42,760 bases of DNA from UBA11855 sp035297385 (GTDB lineage Archaea > Thermoproteota > Bathyarchaeia > Bathyarchaeales > Bathycorpusculaceae), in the NCBI GenBank assembly GCA_035297385.1, contig DATGZD010000043.1, positions 1 through 42,760 on the forward strand. The letters run 5' to 3'. The notes beneath the pieces are model-generated. The model was not told where the DNA came from. It saw nothing but the letters and a program-made list of their open reading frames with translations, and made no database searches. Below, piece after piece: positions 34,410 through 42,686 of the stretch (position 1 is the first letter of the stretch; each line of letters begins with the position of its first letter). The translations under genes and the position numbers were made by a program.

Positions 34410-35338
34410 GTCTCAACCAACTTAGCACCTTGAAAATCTATCTTGGCTTTCAATATGTTTTCTTTTGGTAACACTTGTTTAAAAGTTTCTACTACCTTTT
34501 CTGCATTTTCCTCTTCTATGACGGCATGTATTGCCTCGCCAACCATATTCTGTGCTGAACCAATTGCTCCCGCTTCTTCAGCTAATTGCATAAGCCGTCT
34601 ACAATTGTCCGTCATAAAACCAGTATTCACTGCGAATTCCAGACTGCGGAGCAAGAAATTTTCAAGAGTAGGATTCTCAATTATCAGGTTGAGAGTTTTT
34701 TTTCCCCATCGATTAACTTCGCATCTTTTTTCAGCAGAACTTAGGACTTGTTTTGTAGCGGTAGGTCCAAACGTTCCAGTAACTACTACATAATTGCTGG
34801 TTAGTGGTATACGATCAATGATGCTAACCCCTGGTCCGCCTGGTTCAATTGTGAGTATGCATCCACCAAGCATTATGGGTCCGACAGTGCCTAGTCCAGT
34901 TCTGCATTTAATCTCAGCAGCATGAGCGATTCTCCCCAGTTGATTATAGGTAAAGTTAAGGTTAAGTGCCTTTGAGAGTGCAAGTGCAGTACCCAATGCT
35001 CCGCCTGCACTTGAGCCAAAACCAGCACCAACAGGAATATCAATCTTATGTTTTATGGTTACATCGTATTTTCCTGATTTTTTTGAGAGAAGAACATCTG
35101 CTACGGTTCGTGAAGTTTCAGCTTCAGGCGTTAATTTACCATTAATCCATACGTTAACGATATTTGTATTCGCTTGTTCAACTTCGACCCTGGTGCTTAC
35201 GCCTTTGTCTATTACGAATCCGCCGCCTCTAGCGCCTATACGTTCTGATTGAATTATTGGCTTCCCATCTTTTGTATCACAGATTTCGAAGAAGCTTGAG
35301 AGTCCACCAGGAGAAAAAGCTTCAACGATTCTTTTCAC
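34406..35338 (-). CDS. Pantoate kinase (archaeal GHMP kinase)
   Basis: Archaea convert pantoate to 4-phosphopantoate with this enzyme before condensing with beta-alanine, instead of using bacterial pantothenate kinase. From GTG 35338 the protein is 310 residues: VKRIVEAFSPGGLSSFFEI, then the GHMP ATP-binding motif DIPVGAGFGSSAGGALGTAL. The GTG start has GAGGA eight bases upstream and matches the family N-terminus; a start further upstream (35401) would add 21 residues that overlap the preceding gene. The GTG start overlaps that gene's end by 17 bases, a sign of tight coupling. Confidence 0.9.
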   Translation of the reverse strand: MKRIVEAFSPGGLSSFFEICDTKDGKPIIQSERIGARGGGFVIDKGVSTRVEVEQANTNIVNVWINGKLTPEAETSRTVADVLLSKKSGKYDVTIKHKIDIPVGAGFGSSAGGALGTALALSKALNLNFTYNQLGRIAHAAEIKCRTGLGTVGPIMLGGCILTIEPGGPGVSIIDRIPLTSNYVVVTGTFGPTATKQVLSSAEKRCEVNRWGKKTLNLIIENPTLENFLLRSLEFAVNTGFMTDNCRRLMQLAEEAGAIGSAQNMVGEAIHAVIEEENAEKVVETFKQVLPKENILKAKIDFQGAKLVET

Positions 35339-36050
35339 TTTTGTGTTCCTCAAGCATTTTTTGATTCGATAGGTTGGGAAACGCCCTGTAAACTGCTTCA
35401 ATGATGGGCGGACCCAGAATCAATAAAAAGGGAATTTCTGTGGCGAATGTAAAAATGAACAAAGCTAATCCGCCTGCTAAAGTGAAGGAAGCTATTGGAG
35501 TTTGACCGACCTGTGTAAACAGGTACGCATACAACGGTACCATCGCACCAATTATTGCGCTGCCCACAAGTAACCCAGTAACGGAAGCAAATTCATAATT
35601 TTGCCATTTTAGCTTTAGTAAAGCCAGTACCAAGAAAACAACATAGCTACCGACAACTACTCCAACCCAAAATATGCCTGCATAAACATATGCTATCCAA
35701 GCTAAGAAAACAGTAATTATTCCATAAATCAATGTTGGCGCAATCCAGCCTGTTTTTTTACGGGATAAATAGCCTATAAGAAAGAACATAGTGAAATTAG
35801 ACGTTATCCCCGCCATTAAACTTAACAATGGATCATTTCCAAGTATTATATCACTAAAGAAAATTCCTATTGCTGCTCCGATGCCTCCAACCCACGGACC
35901 AAAAAAGACTGCAAAGACTGCTGGAACTACAACTGGAGGCCAGAATCGTACTCCCTCGAATCTTACTGGCATTACAGAATAGAAAAGTATACCTACAGCA
36001 ACGTATAGAGCTGCGTTTAATGCGAGCGCCGCCACATGAATAGCTTTCAA
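35322..36050 (-). CDS. ECF-type transporter S component, candidate CoA-precursor transporter
   Basis: This 242-residue protein has about six or seven membrane helices. The N-terminal ALALNAALYVAVGILF, VVVPAVFAVFFGPWVGGIGAAIGIFFSD and GNDPLLSLMAGITSNF fit the substrate-binding S component of energy-coupling-factor vitamin transporters. Its 3' end overlaps the pantoate kinase start by 17 bases, so the natural guess is uptake of pantoate, pantothenate or beta-alanine. No T, A or A' subunit lies nearby; a shared ECF module would be needed. Start TTG 36050 is nearly leaderless (TATA-like TTTATTCTG near 36078). Substrate is inference. Confidence 0.7.
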   Translation of the reverse strand: MKAIHVAALALNAALYVAVGILFYSVMPVRFEGVRFWPPVVVPAVFAVFFGPWVGGIGAAIGIFFSDIILGNDPLLSLMAGITSNFTMFFLIGYLSRKKTGWIAPTLIYGIITVFLAWIAYVYAGIFWVGVVVGSYVVFLVLALLKLKWQNYEFASVTGLLVGSAIIGAMVPLYAYLFTQVGQTPIASFTLAGGLALFIFTFATEIPFLLILGPPIIEAVYRAFPNLSNQKMLEEHKSEKNR

Positions 36051-36127
36051 TGCTTATTCTCTTCCTACTGATTCAGAATAAAGCAGAGCGCCTGTACAAT
36101 TAAGCTTTACTTAACTATTCTATTAAG

Positions 36128-36484
36128 TTATTTTTTGTGTCTTCTGATTCTTTCTTCACGTTGTTCTCTGATTCGCCAATCTTTTTTTCGCTGAGTTTGT
36201 AATGAGAATCTTTCTTGATGTGGATTTGCATCCACCCTCCTGTAATGTGCAACGTTGCGGTAATATGTTTCCAGGTCTATTTGATTTTGTTTTAACGCTT
36301 CAATGTAACCGTTCATCTCTCGTTTAACATCATCGGATGTGGTATTATCAAAAATATCTGAATAGACCAAGTAGGCTGCGTGAAAAGGAAAGTTTGATTG
36401 ATCATCAATTTGAAGCTTTTCAGGAGATGATTCTTTCTGTTCATCTGGTTGTTGATTGTCATCTTTGTTGGGTTCTTCTGTCAT
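36128..36484 (-). CDS. Hydrophilic charged protein, unknown
   Basis: This 118-residue protein has no membrane segment. An acidic, Gln-rich N-terminal 30 residues is probably disordered. A central helical region (FPFHAAYLVYSDIFDNTTSDDVKREMNGYIEALKQ) and a very basic C-terminus (RKKDWRIREQREERIRRHKK) follow. The last part could bind nucleic acid. No family was recognised. It lies upstream of the CoA operon on the same strand, about 75 bases away, and may be cotranscribed. Confidence 0.6.
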   Translation of the reverse strand: MTEEPNKDDNQQPDEQKESSPEKLQIDDQSNFPFHAAYLVYSDIFDNTTSDDVKREMNGYIEALKQNQIDLETYYRNVAHYRRVDANPHQERFSLQTQRKKDWRIREQREERIRRHKK

Positions 36485-36758
36485 GTTAATTCAAACTTCT
36501 TATGGAGTAGCAAATTTAATGTCGTGTCTTTTAAACATGTAGTTACATATGAATGTTTACTGAATCTAATTATTTAGAGACCTTAAGCATCTCCTGATAG
36601 CGCTATGTACATAGACCGTTGAATATCAAAAGCTATCATTTGTGAATCGCGCGCTAATTTCTCCGTGGCAAAATAAACAGTTCATAAATTCCCAAGCTGA
36701 TAGTTGCATGACAATCTCTTATGATAACTTTAATACTATTCTTAACACATTCTTTATC

Positions 36759-37781
36759 ATGATTACTGAAATAGATGATATTGGCAGTTTTCCACTCCCT
36801 CCGAATGCTAATCGAGAGACCTTTAACAGAGCATACCAGCAAGCGAGGGAAATTATCTTAGGTGAATTAGACTTACGAACGGATGCTTTTGTTTGGCAGA
36901 ATTTTGGCGAAGTAACATTAGATGCTTTTGTGAAGAAATGTCATACAGGTTTGGATATAGTTAATTATCCACAACAGTATGATGGCATAAAACAAGTCAG
37001 TGATGTAATCCATGTTGCGATGAAAAAAGGAACATTTCTTGTGGATGAAGCAGAGGCTTTTCTTCCAGAGGTTGAATTAATCAAGGCAGAAGCCGCAAAT
37101 ATTAGTGAACAGATTGGCAAAAAGATTAGATTACGTGTTTGCTTATTTGGTCCGATGGAGCAATACTTGAAAGAGATGGGAACAATAGCTTACACAGACG
37201 TGTTGGATAGTTATGCTGAAACCATTCGACGCTTCTCTAAAAACTCCATCTTGAATGAGAAGCACATAAAGACTGAAGTTGTATCCATTGATGAGCCCAG
37301 TTTTGGTTATCTTGACATAGCAGCGGACAAAGAAGAATTGATTGATACACTAAACAGAGCGTTTGATGTTAGTAACGTAACTCGTCAAATTCATCTGCAT
37401 TCATCGGTAAGATTAGCAGATTGTCTTCAGGTAAAAAACATTGACGTTGTATCGTTTGAGGGTGCAGCTTCACCAAAGAATATTGAGGCAATCTCAAAGA
37501 AAATGTTGGATGAAACAAATAAACAGATACGCGTAGGCGTAGCAAGGACAGATATAGACTCATTAATTGCGGAATTGAATGACAAAGGTATTACCAACCC
37601 GAGTTCTGAGAAATTAGTTGAGAATGAAGAAACGATTAGAAAACGGTTCGCTTTAGCTAAAGAGAAATTTGAAGATCGTCTCGCTTTTGTAGGTCCAGAT
37701 TGTGGCCTAGGTAGTTGGTCCTCGCAAAACGCTGCGCTGCTACTTCTACAACGAACCGTGTCAGCAATCAAGAATTCTTAA
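36759..37781 (+). CDS. Compact cobalamin-independent methionine synthase-like protein (MetE C-terminal domain)
   Basis: From ATG 36759 the protein is 340 residues and begins MITEIDDIGSFPLPPN. A CTTTAATA box ~28 bases upstream fits a leaderless start; the frame extends to 36642 but the extra 39 residues are not family-like. TEVVSIDEPSFG and a C-terminal GPDCGLGSW (C315) match the MetE catalytic barrel, and E234 (VSFE) matches the third zinc ligand. The usual H-x-C zinc pair is H-x-H here (QIHLHSS, H212 and H214). Such folate-independent core enzymes methylate homocysteine using other methyl donors, perhaps a methyl-corrinoid protein. Substrate and donor are inference. Confidence 0.85.
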   Translation: MITEIDDIGSFPLPPNANRETFNRAYQQAREIILGELDLRTDAFVWQNFGEVTLDAFVKKCHTGLDIVNYPQQYDGIKQVSDVIHVAMKKGTFLVDEAEAFLPEVELIKAEAANISEQIGKKIRLRVCLFGPMEQYLKEMGTIAYTDVLDSYAETIRRFSKNSILNEKHIKTEVVSIDEPSFGYLDIAADKEELIDTLNRAFDVSNVTRQIHLHSSVRLADCLQVKNIDVVSFEGAASPKNIEAISKKMLDETNKQIRVGVARTDIDSLIAELNDKGITNPSSEKLVENEETIRKRFALAKEKFEDRLAFVGPDCGLGSWSSQNAALLLLQRTVSAIKNS

Positions 37782-37794
37782 ATGGAAACTGAGG

Positions 37795-38625
37795 CTAAGG
37801 CTGTTGTTTCTGAACCTTTTCGTTTGCATTACCTTTAGGTATTTCTTTGAACCCATACATACCTATGGGCGGCCAGCCAGCTTCAGGCATCGATGCGGGT
37901 ACGAGCATTATTGTGTTTGAACCTGCTTGCTGACCTAATTCGTACAGTATGTTCATCCATCTCAATCGTAACCCTTCATGACTGCTTTCATACATCTTTG
38001 CGGCTTCAATCATCTTTTGAGCTGCCTCGTACTCAGCAGTCGCTAAAGTAACACGTGCGATACGTTCACGTTCAGCTTGAGCTTGCCTAGACATAGCATC
38101 TTGTAAACTGCCAGGTATGATTACGTCCCGAACTTCAACAGCAGTTGCTTTTATACCCCATGATTCAGTTTTTTCATCAATAATTTCTCTTAGATGAGCA
38201 CCGACTTTTTCTCGTTCTTCCAATAATTCGTTAAGGGAAACTTTGCCAATTACTTCTCGCAGTGTAGTCTGTGAGGCTAATTGTGTAGCTTGATAATAAT
38301 TTTCTACTTGTAAAACCGCTTTTTCCAAGTCCACGGGTTTCATGTAGAGTACGGAATCCACGTTTACAGGCACGTTATCTCTCGTTAAGGTAGATTCTGT
38401 TCGGAATTGAACTGTATCCAATCTTGTTGAGATTCTTATGGGTGCTCTATCAATTAAGGGTATAAGATAGATGATTCCTGGTCCTTTTAATCCTAAGTAA
38501 CGTCCAAGCCGGAGAATAGGCATGCGTTCCCATTCTTTCAATACACGAATGCCGCTTAACAAGAAAATTGCGATGACAAAACCTATTATCACGAGTATTG
38601 GAGTTAGAACATCTATCACTGCCAT
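37795..38625 (-). CDS. Slipin (SPFH/stomatin/Band 7 family)
   Basis: This 276-residue protein has one N-terminal membrane helix (~8-27) and an SPFH domain: LKEWERMPILRLGRYLGLKGPGIIYLIP, RISTRLDTVQFRTESTLTRDNVPVNVDSVLY, then LREVIGKVSLNELLEEREKV. A coiled coil with AQAERERIARVTLATAEYEAAQKM follows. Slipins form large membrane cages or scaffolds. It lies 41 bases after the NfeD gene on the same strand, the classic NfeD-slipin pairing. In archaea such pairs include a membrane-bound protease (STOPP); the NfeD here has no protease domain. Confidence 0.93.
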   Translation of the reverse strand: MAVIDVLTPILVIIGFVIAIFLLSGIRVLKEWERMPILRLGRYLGLKGPGIIYLIPLIDRAPIRISTRLDTVQFRTESTLTRDNVPVNVDSVLYMKPVDLEKAVLQVENYYQATQLASQTTLREVIGKVSLNELLEEREKVGAHLREIIDEKTESWGIKATAVEVRDVIIPGSLQDAMSRQAQAERERIARVTLATAEYEAAQKMIEAAKMYESSHEGLRLRWMNILYELGQQAGSNTIMLVPASMPEAGWPPIGMYGFKEIPKGNANEKVQKQQP

Positions 38626-38666
38626 TTACATCTCTCCTTTCCAAGAGTAATCACAAGTAAGAGGAG

Positions 38667-39062
38667 TTAAGCTTTTTCCTCGACCGGCTTTACGACAAGG
38701 AACATACCTTCCGTGTTAACGACTTTGACCGTTCTTCCCTTCTCTATAGATTCTTCTTTCGTTGTTGCTTGCCAGAATTCTCCATTTACTCTAACCGTAC
38801 CATTTGGATTAATATCCGTGGTTGCTTTGCCACTAGCACCTATTATGGCTTCTTTACCTGTTTGAACCTTATACTCTCTTGCTTTAAGACCATAATAGAG
38901 TAGCCAGAGCGCAATAATAGCAATTGCTAAGATTACGAGAGCCAAAGCTACCTCTGCCTGTAGCGAAATTCCAGCATATGTTAAGCCTGAGAGGGCGACG
39001 ACTAATAATGCAACACTGATTGTGGTACAAATCCCAGCAACGAAGGCGAGGGCTCCGTGCAT
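38667..39062 (-). CDS. NfeD-like membrane protein (short form)
   Basis: This 131-residue protein has two membrane helices (~8-28 and ~36-60) and a C-terminal OB-fold: GKEAIIGASGKATTDINPNGTVRVNGEFWQATTKE. This is the NfeD OB domain, which binds the partner slipin. The serine-protease domain of long NfeD proteins is absent. It lies first in a two-gene operon with slipin. Confidence 0.9.
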   Translation of the reverse strand: MHGALAFVAGICTTISVALLVVALSGLTYAGISLQAEVALALVILAIAIIALWLLYYGLKAREYKVQTGKEAIIGASGKATTDINPNGTVRVNGEFWQATTKEESIEKGRTVKVVNTEGMFLVVKPVEEKA

Positions 39063-39247
39063 TTGTTTTCCTCTATTAATGTGATTTAATGGGTTAGCTT
39101 ATAAAGAATTCAGTCCAAAACTTTCATCAACGGCTTCTTTCTAAGGTTTTCTTAAGCCGTCTTATAAGAATAATAAGTTTGAATATGGATTCGTAAGTAG
39201 CAATATACTTTTACTACGCCAACTGCTATGCACTGAGAGGACAAATC

Positions 39248-40714
39248 TTGCTGTTCAAATCCTTGAGAGCACCAAATGGAAGTATCTCAATAACTATCGG
39301 AAAAGACAATTTTAGCTTAGGTGAAAATATTGAAGGCACATTGACCGTTACATCACAAGAAGATTTCGAAGCGGAAGAGATTAGACTAGAATTGGTAGCT
39401 TTTGAAAGACTTCGACCAGGCGGAGGATTCATACATGACAACTTAGAGAATTCTGAATCGCGAATGTACAGCCCGATAAATCAGAACGCGCCTACATCGG
39501 CAAGCGTAGACTATTCAATGTATAGGGGACAAGTCAAAGTAAATCAGAGATCTAGGATTCCAGTTGGCTTCAATCAGCAGATTCCTTTCAAAATTCAAAT
39601 TCCATCAAATCTGGGACCAACTTTCCAAGGAATACGCAAAGATGGAAGATGGTTACAAAGAGTTTGGGATTTGAAAGCTGTAATCGCTGTCGGAGGAAGA
39701 CCTGACATAGATACACACAGAGCCATCAACGTATCAATTCCTGCACCTCAGGTACCCATACAATCTCAAGCTACTGTGGTAACTGCAACGGTTGCAACTG
39801 TCGGACAAGGAGCTCAGACAGTCGAGGTTCCTGTCATGTCATCTCAGGCAACGCCATCGCAAGAAATGATAACTAGCTGTCCAAAATGTAGTGCAGCTAT
39901 CAATCCGACGCAGGAAGATTTGATAGTTACATGTAGATATTGTGGCTACACCGTTACGTTGGCAAGTAAAGATGAAATCAAAATTCACAGCATGTTAGAG
40001 AACCATCTTTTCGCACAGCAAGCTGTCGAAGCAGCACAAAAATACATGGACAAGGGTGTTCTTAGATCAGGCGTAGCTCGTGAGGCTCAAATTACGAACG
40101 TTAAACTGCGATTTTTGCCATTCTGGACGTTTCCTGTAACTACTTATACATCCTATTCTGGTGTCACAGGGGCAGGAATTTCTGGTGAGATACATCAAGT
40201 CGAAAATTCGTTTTCTGATAAGCAAGCTACTAAACTGTCGAAATTTGGAAGTTTATTGAAAGCAGGTGCCAGTGCTTACATAGAGAGCCAGCAAAAGAGC
40301 CAGGGTCCAAGAACCGTGTCATTGTCTTTTTCTTCGCATTATGTTTGGCCTATTCTTGCGCGGAGATCTGCCATATCCACCATTAATTATTATGAGGTTC
40401 CTGCCGCAAAGAAAATTCCGTTTGACGTCGGAAGAATTGCACGTGATGCGGAATTCCTAAACACTGAGTTTAAACAAGATGAAGCTAAAATGAAGGTTAA
40501 AGTTGAGGTCGAAGAAAGAGAAAGAAAAATTGCTTGCGGAAAAGTTGACACATTGCAGTCTTGTAGTGTAAATGCAACAGTTGCAGATGGAGAATTAGTG
40601 CATGCACCCATCTGGTTTGTATATTACACGTTAAATGGAGAGAACTATTCGATTTTGGTGGATGGAACAGAAGGTAAGATTTTGGGTGGAGGAAAACCTC
40701 TCTTCCATATGTAA
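39248..40714 (+). CDS. Arrestin/Spo0M-like domain plus zinc ribbon and C-terminal domain
   Basis: This 488-residue protein starts with a beta-sandwich of the arrestin or Spo0M type (FSLGENIEGTLTVTSQEDFEAEEIRLELVAFER, then FNQQIPFKIQIPSNLGPTFQG and VWDLKAVIAVGG). A flexible Val/Gln/Thr linker follows. A zinc ribbon is seen at CPKCSAAINPTQEDLIVTCRYCG. The C-terminal ~240 residues are unfamiliar and contain LRFLPFWTFPVTTYTSYSGVTG and YWPIL-like sequence (HYVWPILARRS). TTG 39248 is the start, following a GAGAGGA motif. It begins an operon with the coiled-coil and SPFH genes, separated by a few bases. It may act as a membrane-stress adaptor; function unproven. Confidence 0.75.
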   Translation: MLFKSLRAPNGSISITIGKDNFSLGENIEGTLTVTSQEDFEAEEIRLELVAFERLRPGGGFIHDNLENSESRMYSPINQNAPTSASVDYSMYRGQVKVNQRSRIPVGFNQQIPFKIQIPSNLGPTFQGIRKDGRWLQRVWDLKAVIAVGGRPDIDTHRAINVSIPAPQVPIQSQATVVTATVATVGQGAQTVEVPVMSSQATPSQEMITSCPKCSAAINPTQEDLIVTCRYCGYTVTLASKDEIKIHSMLENHLFAQQAVEAAQKYMDKGVLRSGVAREAQITNVKLRFLPFWTFPVTTYTSYSGVTGAGISGEIHQVENSFSDKQATKLSKFGSLLKAGASAYIESQQKSQGPRTVSLSFSSHYVWPILARRSAISTINYYEVPAAKKIPFDVGRIARDAEFLNTEFKQDEAKMKVKVEVEERERKIACGKVDTLQSCSVNATVADGELVHAPIWFVYYTLNGENYSILVDGTEGKILGGGKPLFHM

Positions 40715-40725
40715 AGGTGACTAAA

Positions 40726-41250
40726 ATGTCTCAAACAATCGATAAAGTGAAACAGAAACAAGGAATTATTTCAAAAATCCAAGACATATTCACCTTGGGA
40801 TATTCAACCAAGGAGGATCTTAGGGAACTTGACAAAAAACTTCGAGATAGCTATTATGCAGATTTTAAGAGTCTAAGACATAGATGGGAAGAAATCTATC
40901 TCGAAGCGCTTAATGCAAAACAATCCAATGGAGACGATTATAAGAAGATCATCCAGATTACAGATAGGGTAGCGGAGAAAATCAACAGAGCAGATTATGG
41001 TTATGCTGGACTGATGGATCGTAAGGGTCACATAAGAGAGAACGAATTAGCAACTGTATTTGATTATGATAAAGCGTTGAGCGAGAGTATTCAAGCCATT
41101 GAGCAAGAAATTGAAGGATTATATCGTAACGTTGAAGCAGAGAGATGGACTGAAACTTCGACAAAAATAAGGGCGCTAAAAAACATGTTGCTTGATCTCG
41201 AGACAAAATGGGATAATAGAGAACAAGAATTTAGACCCTTGGAGGCTTAA
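40726..41250 (+). CDS. Coiled-coil protein of the SPFH operon, unknown
   Basis: From ATG 40726 the product is 174 residues, almost entirely charged helix: IQDIFTLGYSTKEDLRELDKKLRDSYYADFKSLRHRWEEIY, then ALSESIQAIEQEIEGLYRNVEAERW. GGTGA sits five bases before ATG 40726; GTG 40717 is a weaker alternative adding three residues. It resembles PspA-type proteins only in helical character and lacks the PspA signature as far as I can see. The two-base gap to the next gene implies coexpression and probably a complex. Confidence 0.7.
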   Translation: MSQTIDKVKQKQGIISKIQDIFTLGYSTKEDLRELDKKLRDSYYADFKSLRHRWEEIYLEALNAKQSNGDDYKKIIQITDRVAEKINRADYGYAGLMDRKGHIRENELATVFDYDKALSESIQAIEQEIEGLYRNVEAERWTETSTKIRALKNMLLDLETKWDNREQEFRPLEA

Positions 41251-41252
41251 AA

Positions 41253-42323
41253 ATGCCGTTAGTTGAAAAGGTTTCTTGGGATTATGCGGGAGCAGACGAT
41301 ATTGCATATAGATTTCCAAAGATGAGTTTAAAGTATGGAAGCCAAGTAATCGTAAAAGAGAATCAATACGGAGTATTCTTCAGGGATGGCAAAGCTTACG
41401 ATGTTTTCGGTCCTGGAAGACACACTATAACGAGCAACAACGTTCCTCTGCTCACTGCAGCGTTGCAGAAGATTGGATTGATTGGAGACATCTACGAGTG
41501 CGAGGTAGTGTACATTAGCAATAGTCAATTCAGAGGTAATTTTGGAGGGACTGCGTATTCTGCACCAAGTGGTGACATAAAATACCAAGCAGAACTAGGT
41601 TTCTTTGGTTATACACTCTACAAAGTTGAGGAGCCGAGACTCTTCGTAAACGAATTCTTTGGGAACAGAAATGCCAGTACATCGACAGATATTGAGAACT
41701 ATGTCCGGGGCTTCATTAACGAACGCGTAATAGACGAGTTCGGTGACATGGATATCTTTACGCTTGTGAAGAATGTTGACGAGACGACTGACAAGGTTGC
41801 CTTGAAAATCAGTGATGAAGCCGCTAGAATCGGATTGAAAATAGTAGATTGTGTATTTGAAGGCGTTAAAATTCCTGAAGAGGCAAGACGGTTCGCTTCA
41901 GGAGTAGGGGCTCAAGCTATGACAATGCAATACATGAAGGAGACGGCAGCTGAACTGCAGAATTCTCAGGGCGGAGCCGCGGCGGCAGCGGGCGTAGGGG
42001 CGGGAATCGGTTTAACAATGCCATTCATGATGGCTCAACAACTACAACAAGGATCACAACAGCAACCTCAGCAGGTGGTGATCTGCCAGAATTGTGGAAC
42101 TAAGAACCCCACAACAGTCAAGTTCTGCGGTAACTGTGGTACTAATTTAGCACCTCCAGCCAAAGTAGCTTGCCCAAACTGTAAGACTGAGAACCCAGCC
42201 ACAATGAAGTTCTGTGGCAATTGTGGACAACCTTTGACATCAACAGACGTTTCTTGCACTAAATGCGGAACAAAGAACGCTCCAGGAACAAAATTCTGCG
42301 GAAACTGTGGACAAAAACTGTAG
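41253..42323 (+). CDS. SPFH-domain protein (YdjI-like) with three C-terminal zinc ribbons
   Basis: This 356-residue protein has an SPFH domain in residues ~20-220: YGSQVIVKENQYGVFFRDGKAYDVFGPGRHTI, then NRNASTSTDIENYVRGFINERVIDEFG. This is the YdjI/virion-core-like branch without an N-terminal membrane helix. An Ala/Gly-rich helix (~245-262, AAAAGVGAGIGLTMPFMMA) could insert in the membrane. Three zinc ribbons follow, each C-x2-C-x12-C-x2-C (CQNCGTKNPTTVKFCGNC, CPNCKTENPATMKFCGNC, CTKCGTKNAPGTKFCGNC). GGAGG precedes ATG 41253. In Bacillus, YdjI helps place PspA at stressed membranes; here the analogous partner would be the coiled-coil gene just upstream. Confidence 0.88.
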   Translation: MPLVEKVSWDYAGADDIAYRFPKMSLKYGSQVIVKENQYGVFFRDGKAYDVFGPGRHTITSNNVPLLTAALQKIGLIGDIYECEVVYISNSQFRGNFGGTAYSAPSGDIKYQAELGFFGYTLYKVEEPRLFVNEFFGNRNASTSTDIENYVRGFINERVIDEFGDMDIFTLVKNVDETTDKVALKISDEAARIGLKIVDCVFEGVKIPEEARRFASGVGAQAMTMQYMKETAAELQNSQGGAAAAAGVGAGIGLTMPFMMAQQLQQGSQQQPQQVVICQNCGTKNPTTVKFCGNCGTNLAPPAKVACPNCKTENPATMKFCGNCGQPLTSTDVSCTKCGTKNAPGTKFCGNCGQKL

Positions 42324-42325
42324 CA

Positions 42326-42357
42326 TTTTTCAATTTCTTTTTTAATAAATTGAAAAA
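42326..42357 (+). terminator. Stem-loop terminator after the SPFH operon
   Basis: TTTTTCAATTT (42326-42336) and AAATTGAAAAA (42347-42357) are perfect 11-bp complements around a T-rich 10-base loop. It begins three bases after the SPFH stop codon. The position and T-runs fit transcription termination or 3'-end stabilisation. Confidence 0.65.
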
Positions 42358-42686
42358 TAACGCGCGCGCTTAGATTGGGATTTTTGATGTTCATAGGTCC
42401 TTTCAAAATAGATAATTATGAAAAAAGTTAACAAGACAAAGAGGACACTGTAATCAATAGTCCATATTTATCGATATTCTTTCTGACTGGTACTACGTTG
42501 ATTTCTGCTACAAGGCAGACAACTGTAAAAGATTTGAGATATAGACAAATCAAAAATTGATGTTGTGTTTCTATCTAGAAACAGGATTGAATACTAAAAG
42601 AAAAAAGGACCTCTGCACGAAGTTGTGTCCATACTCCGCGAGACATTGCAGAGGATTGACAGATTATGGGGTTTACCGTTCTTTAG
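42358..42686. other. Intergenic stretch with one structured hairpin
   Basis: Apart from the stem-loop listed at 42610-42654, only A/T-rich sequence was seen, including a CGCGCGCGC run at 42361-42369. No gene was recognised. Confidence 0.35.
42610..42654. ncRNA. 45-nt stem-loop, candidate small RNA or regulatory hairpin
   Basis: CCTCTGCA (42610-42617) and TGCAGAGG (42647-42654) pair perfectly over 8 bp. Inside, TGTC (42626-42629) pairs with GACA (42642-42645), leaving an asymmetric internal loop and a 12-base apical loop. ACA follows at 42659-42661, which would fit an H/ACA-like RNA, but no clear target pocket or K-turn was seen. Strand is unknown. Confidence 0.3.

Noticed and set aside
40726..41250. 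Considered as PspA
   Set aside because: Helical and charged but shorter than PspA and without its recognisable N-terminal amphipathic region.
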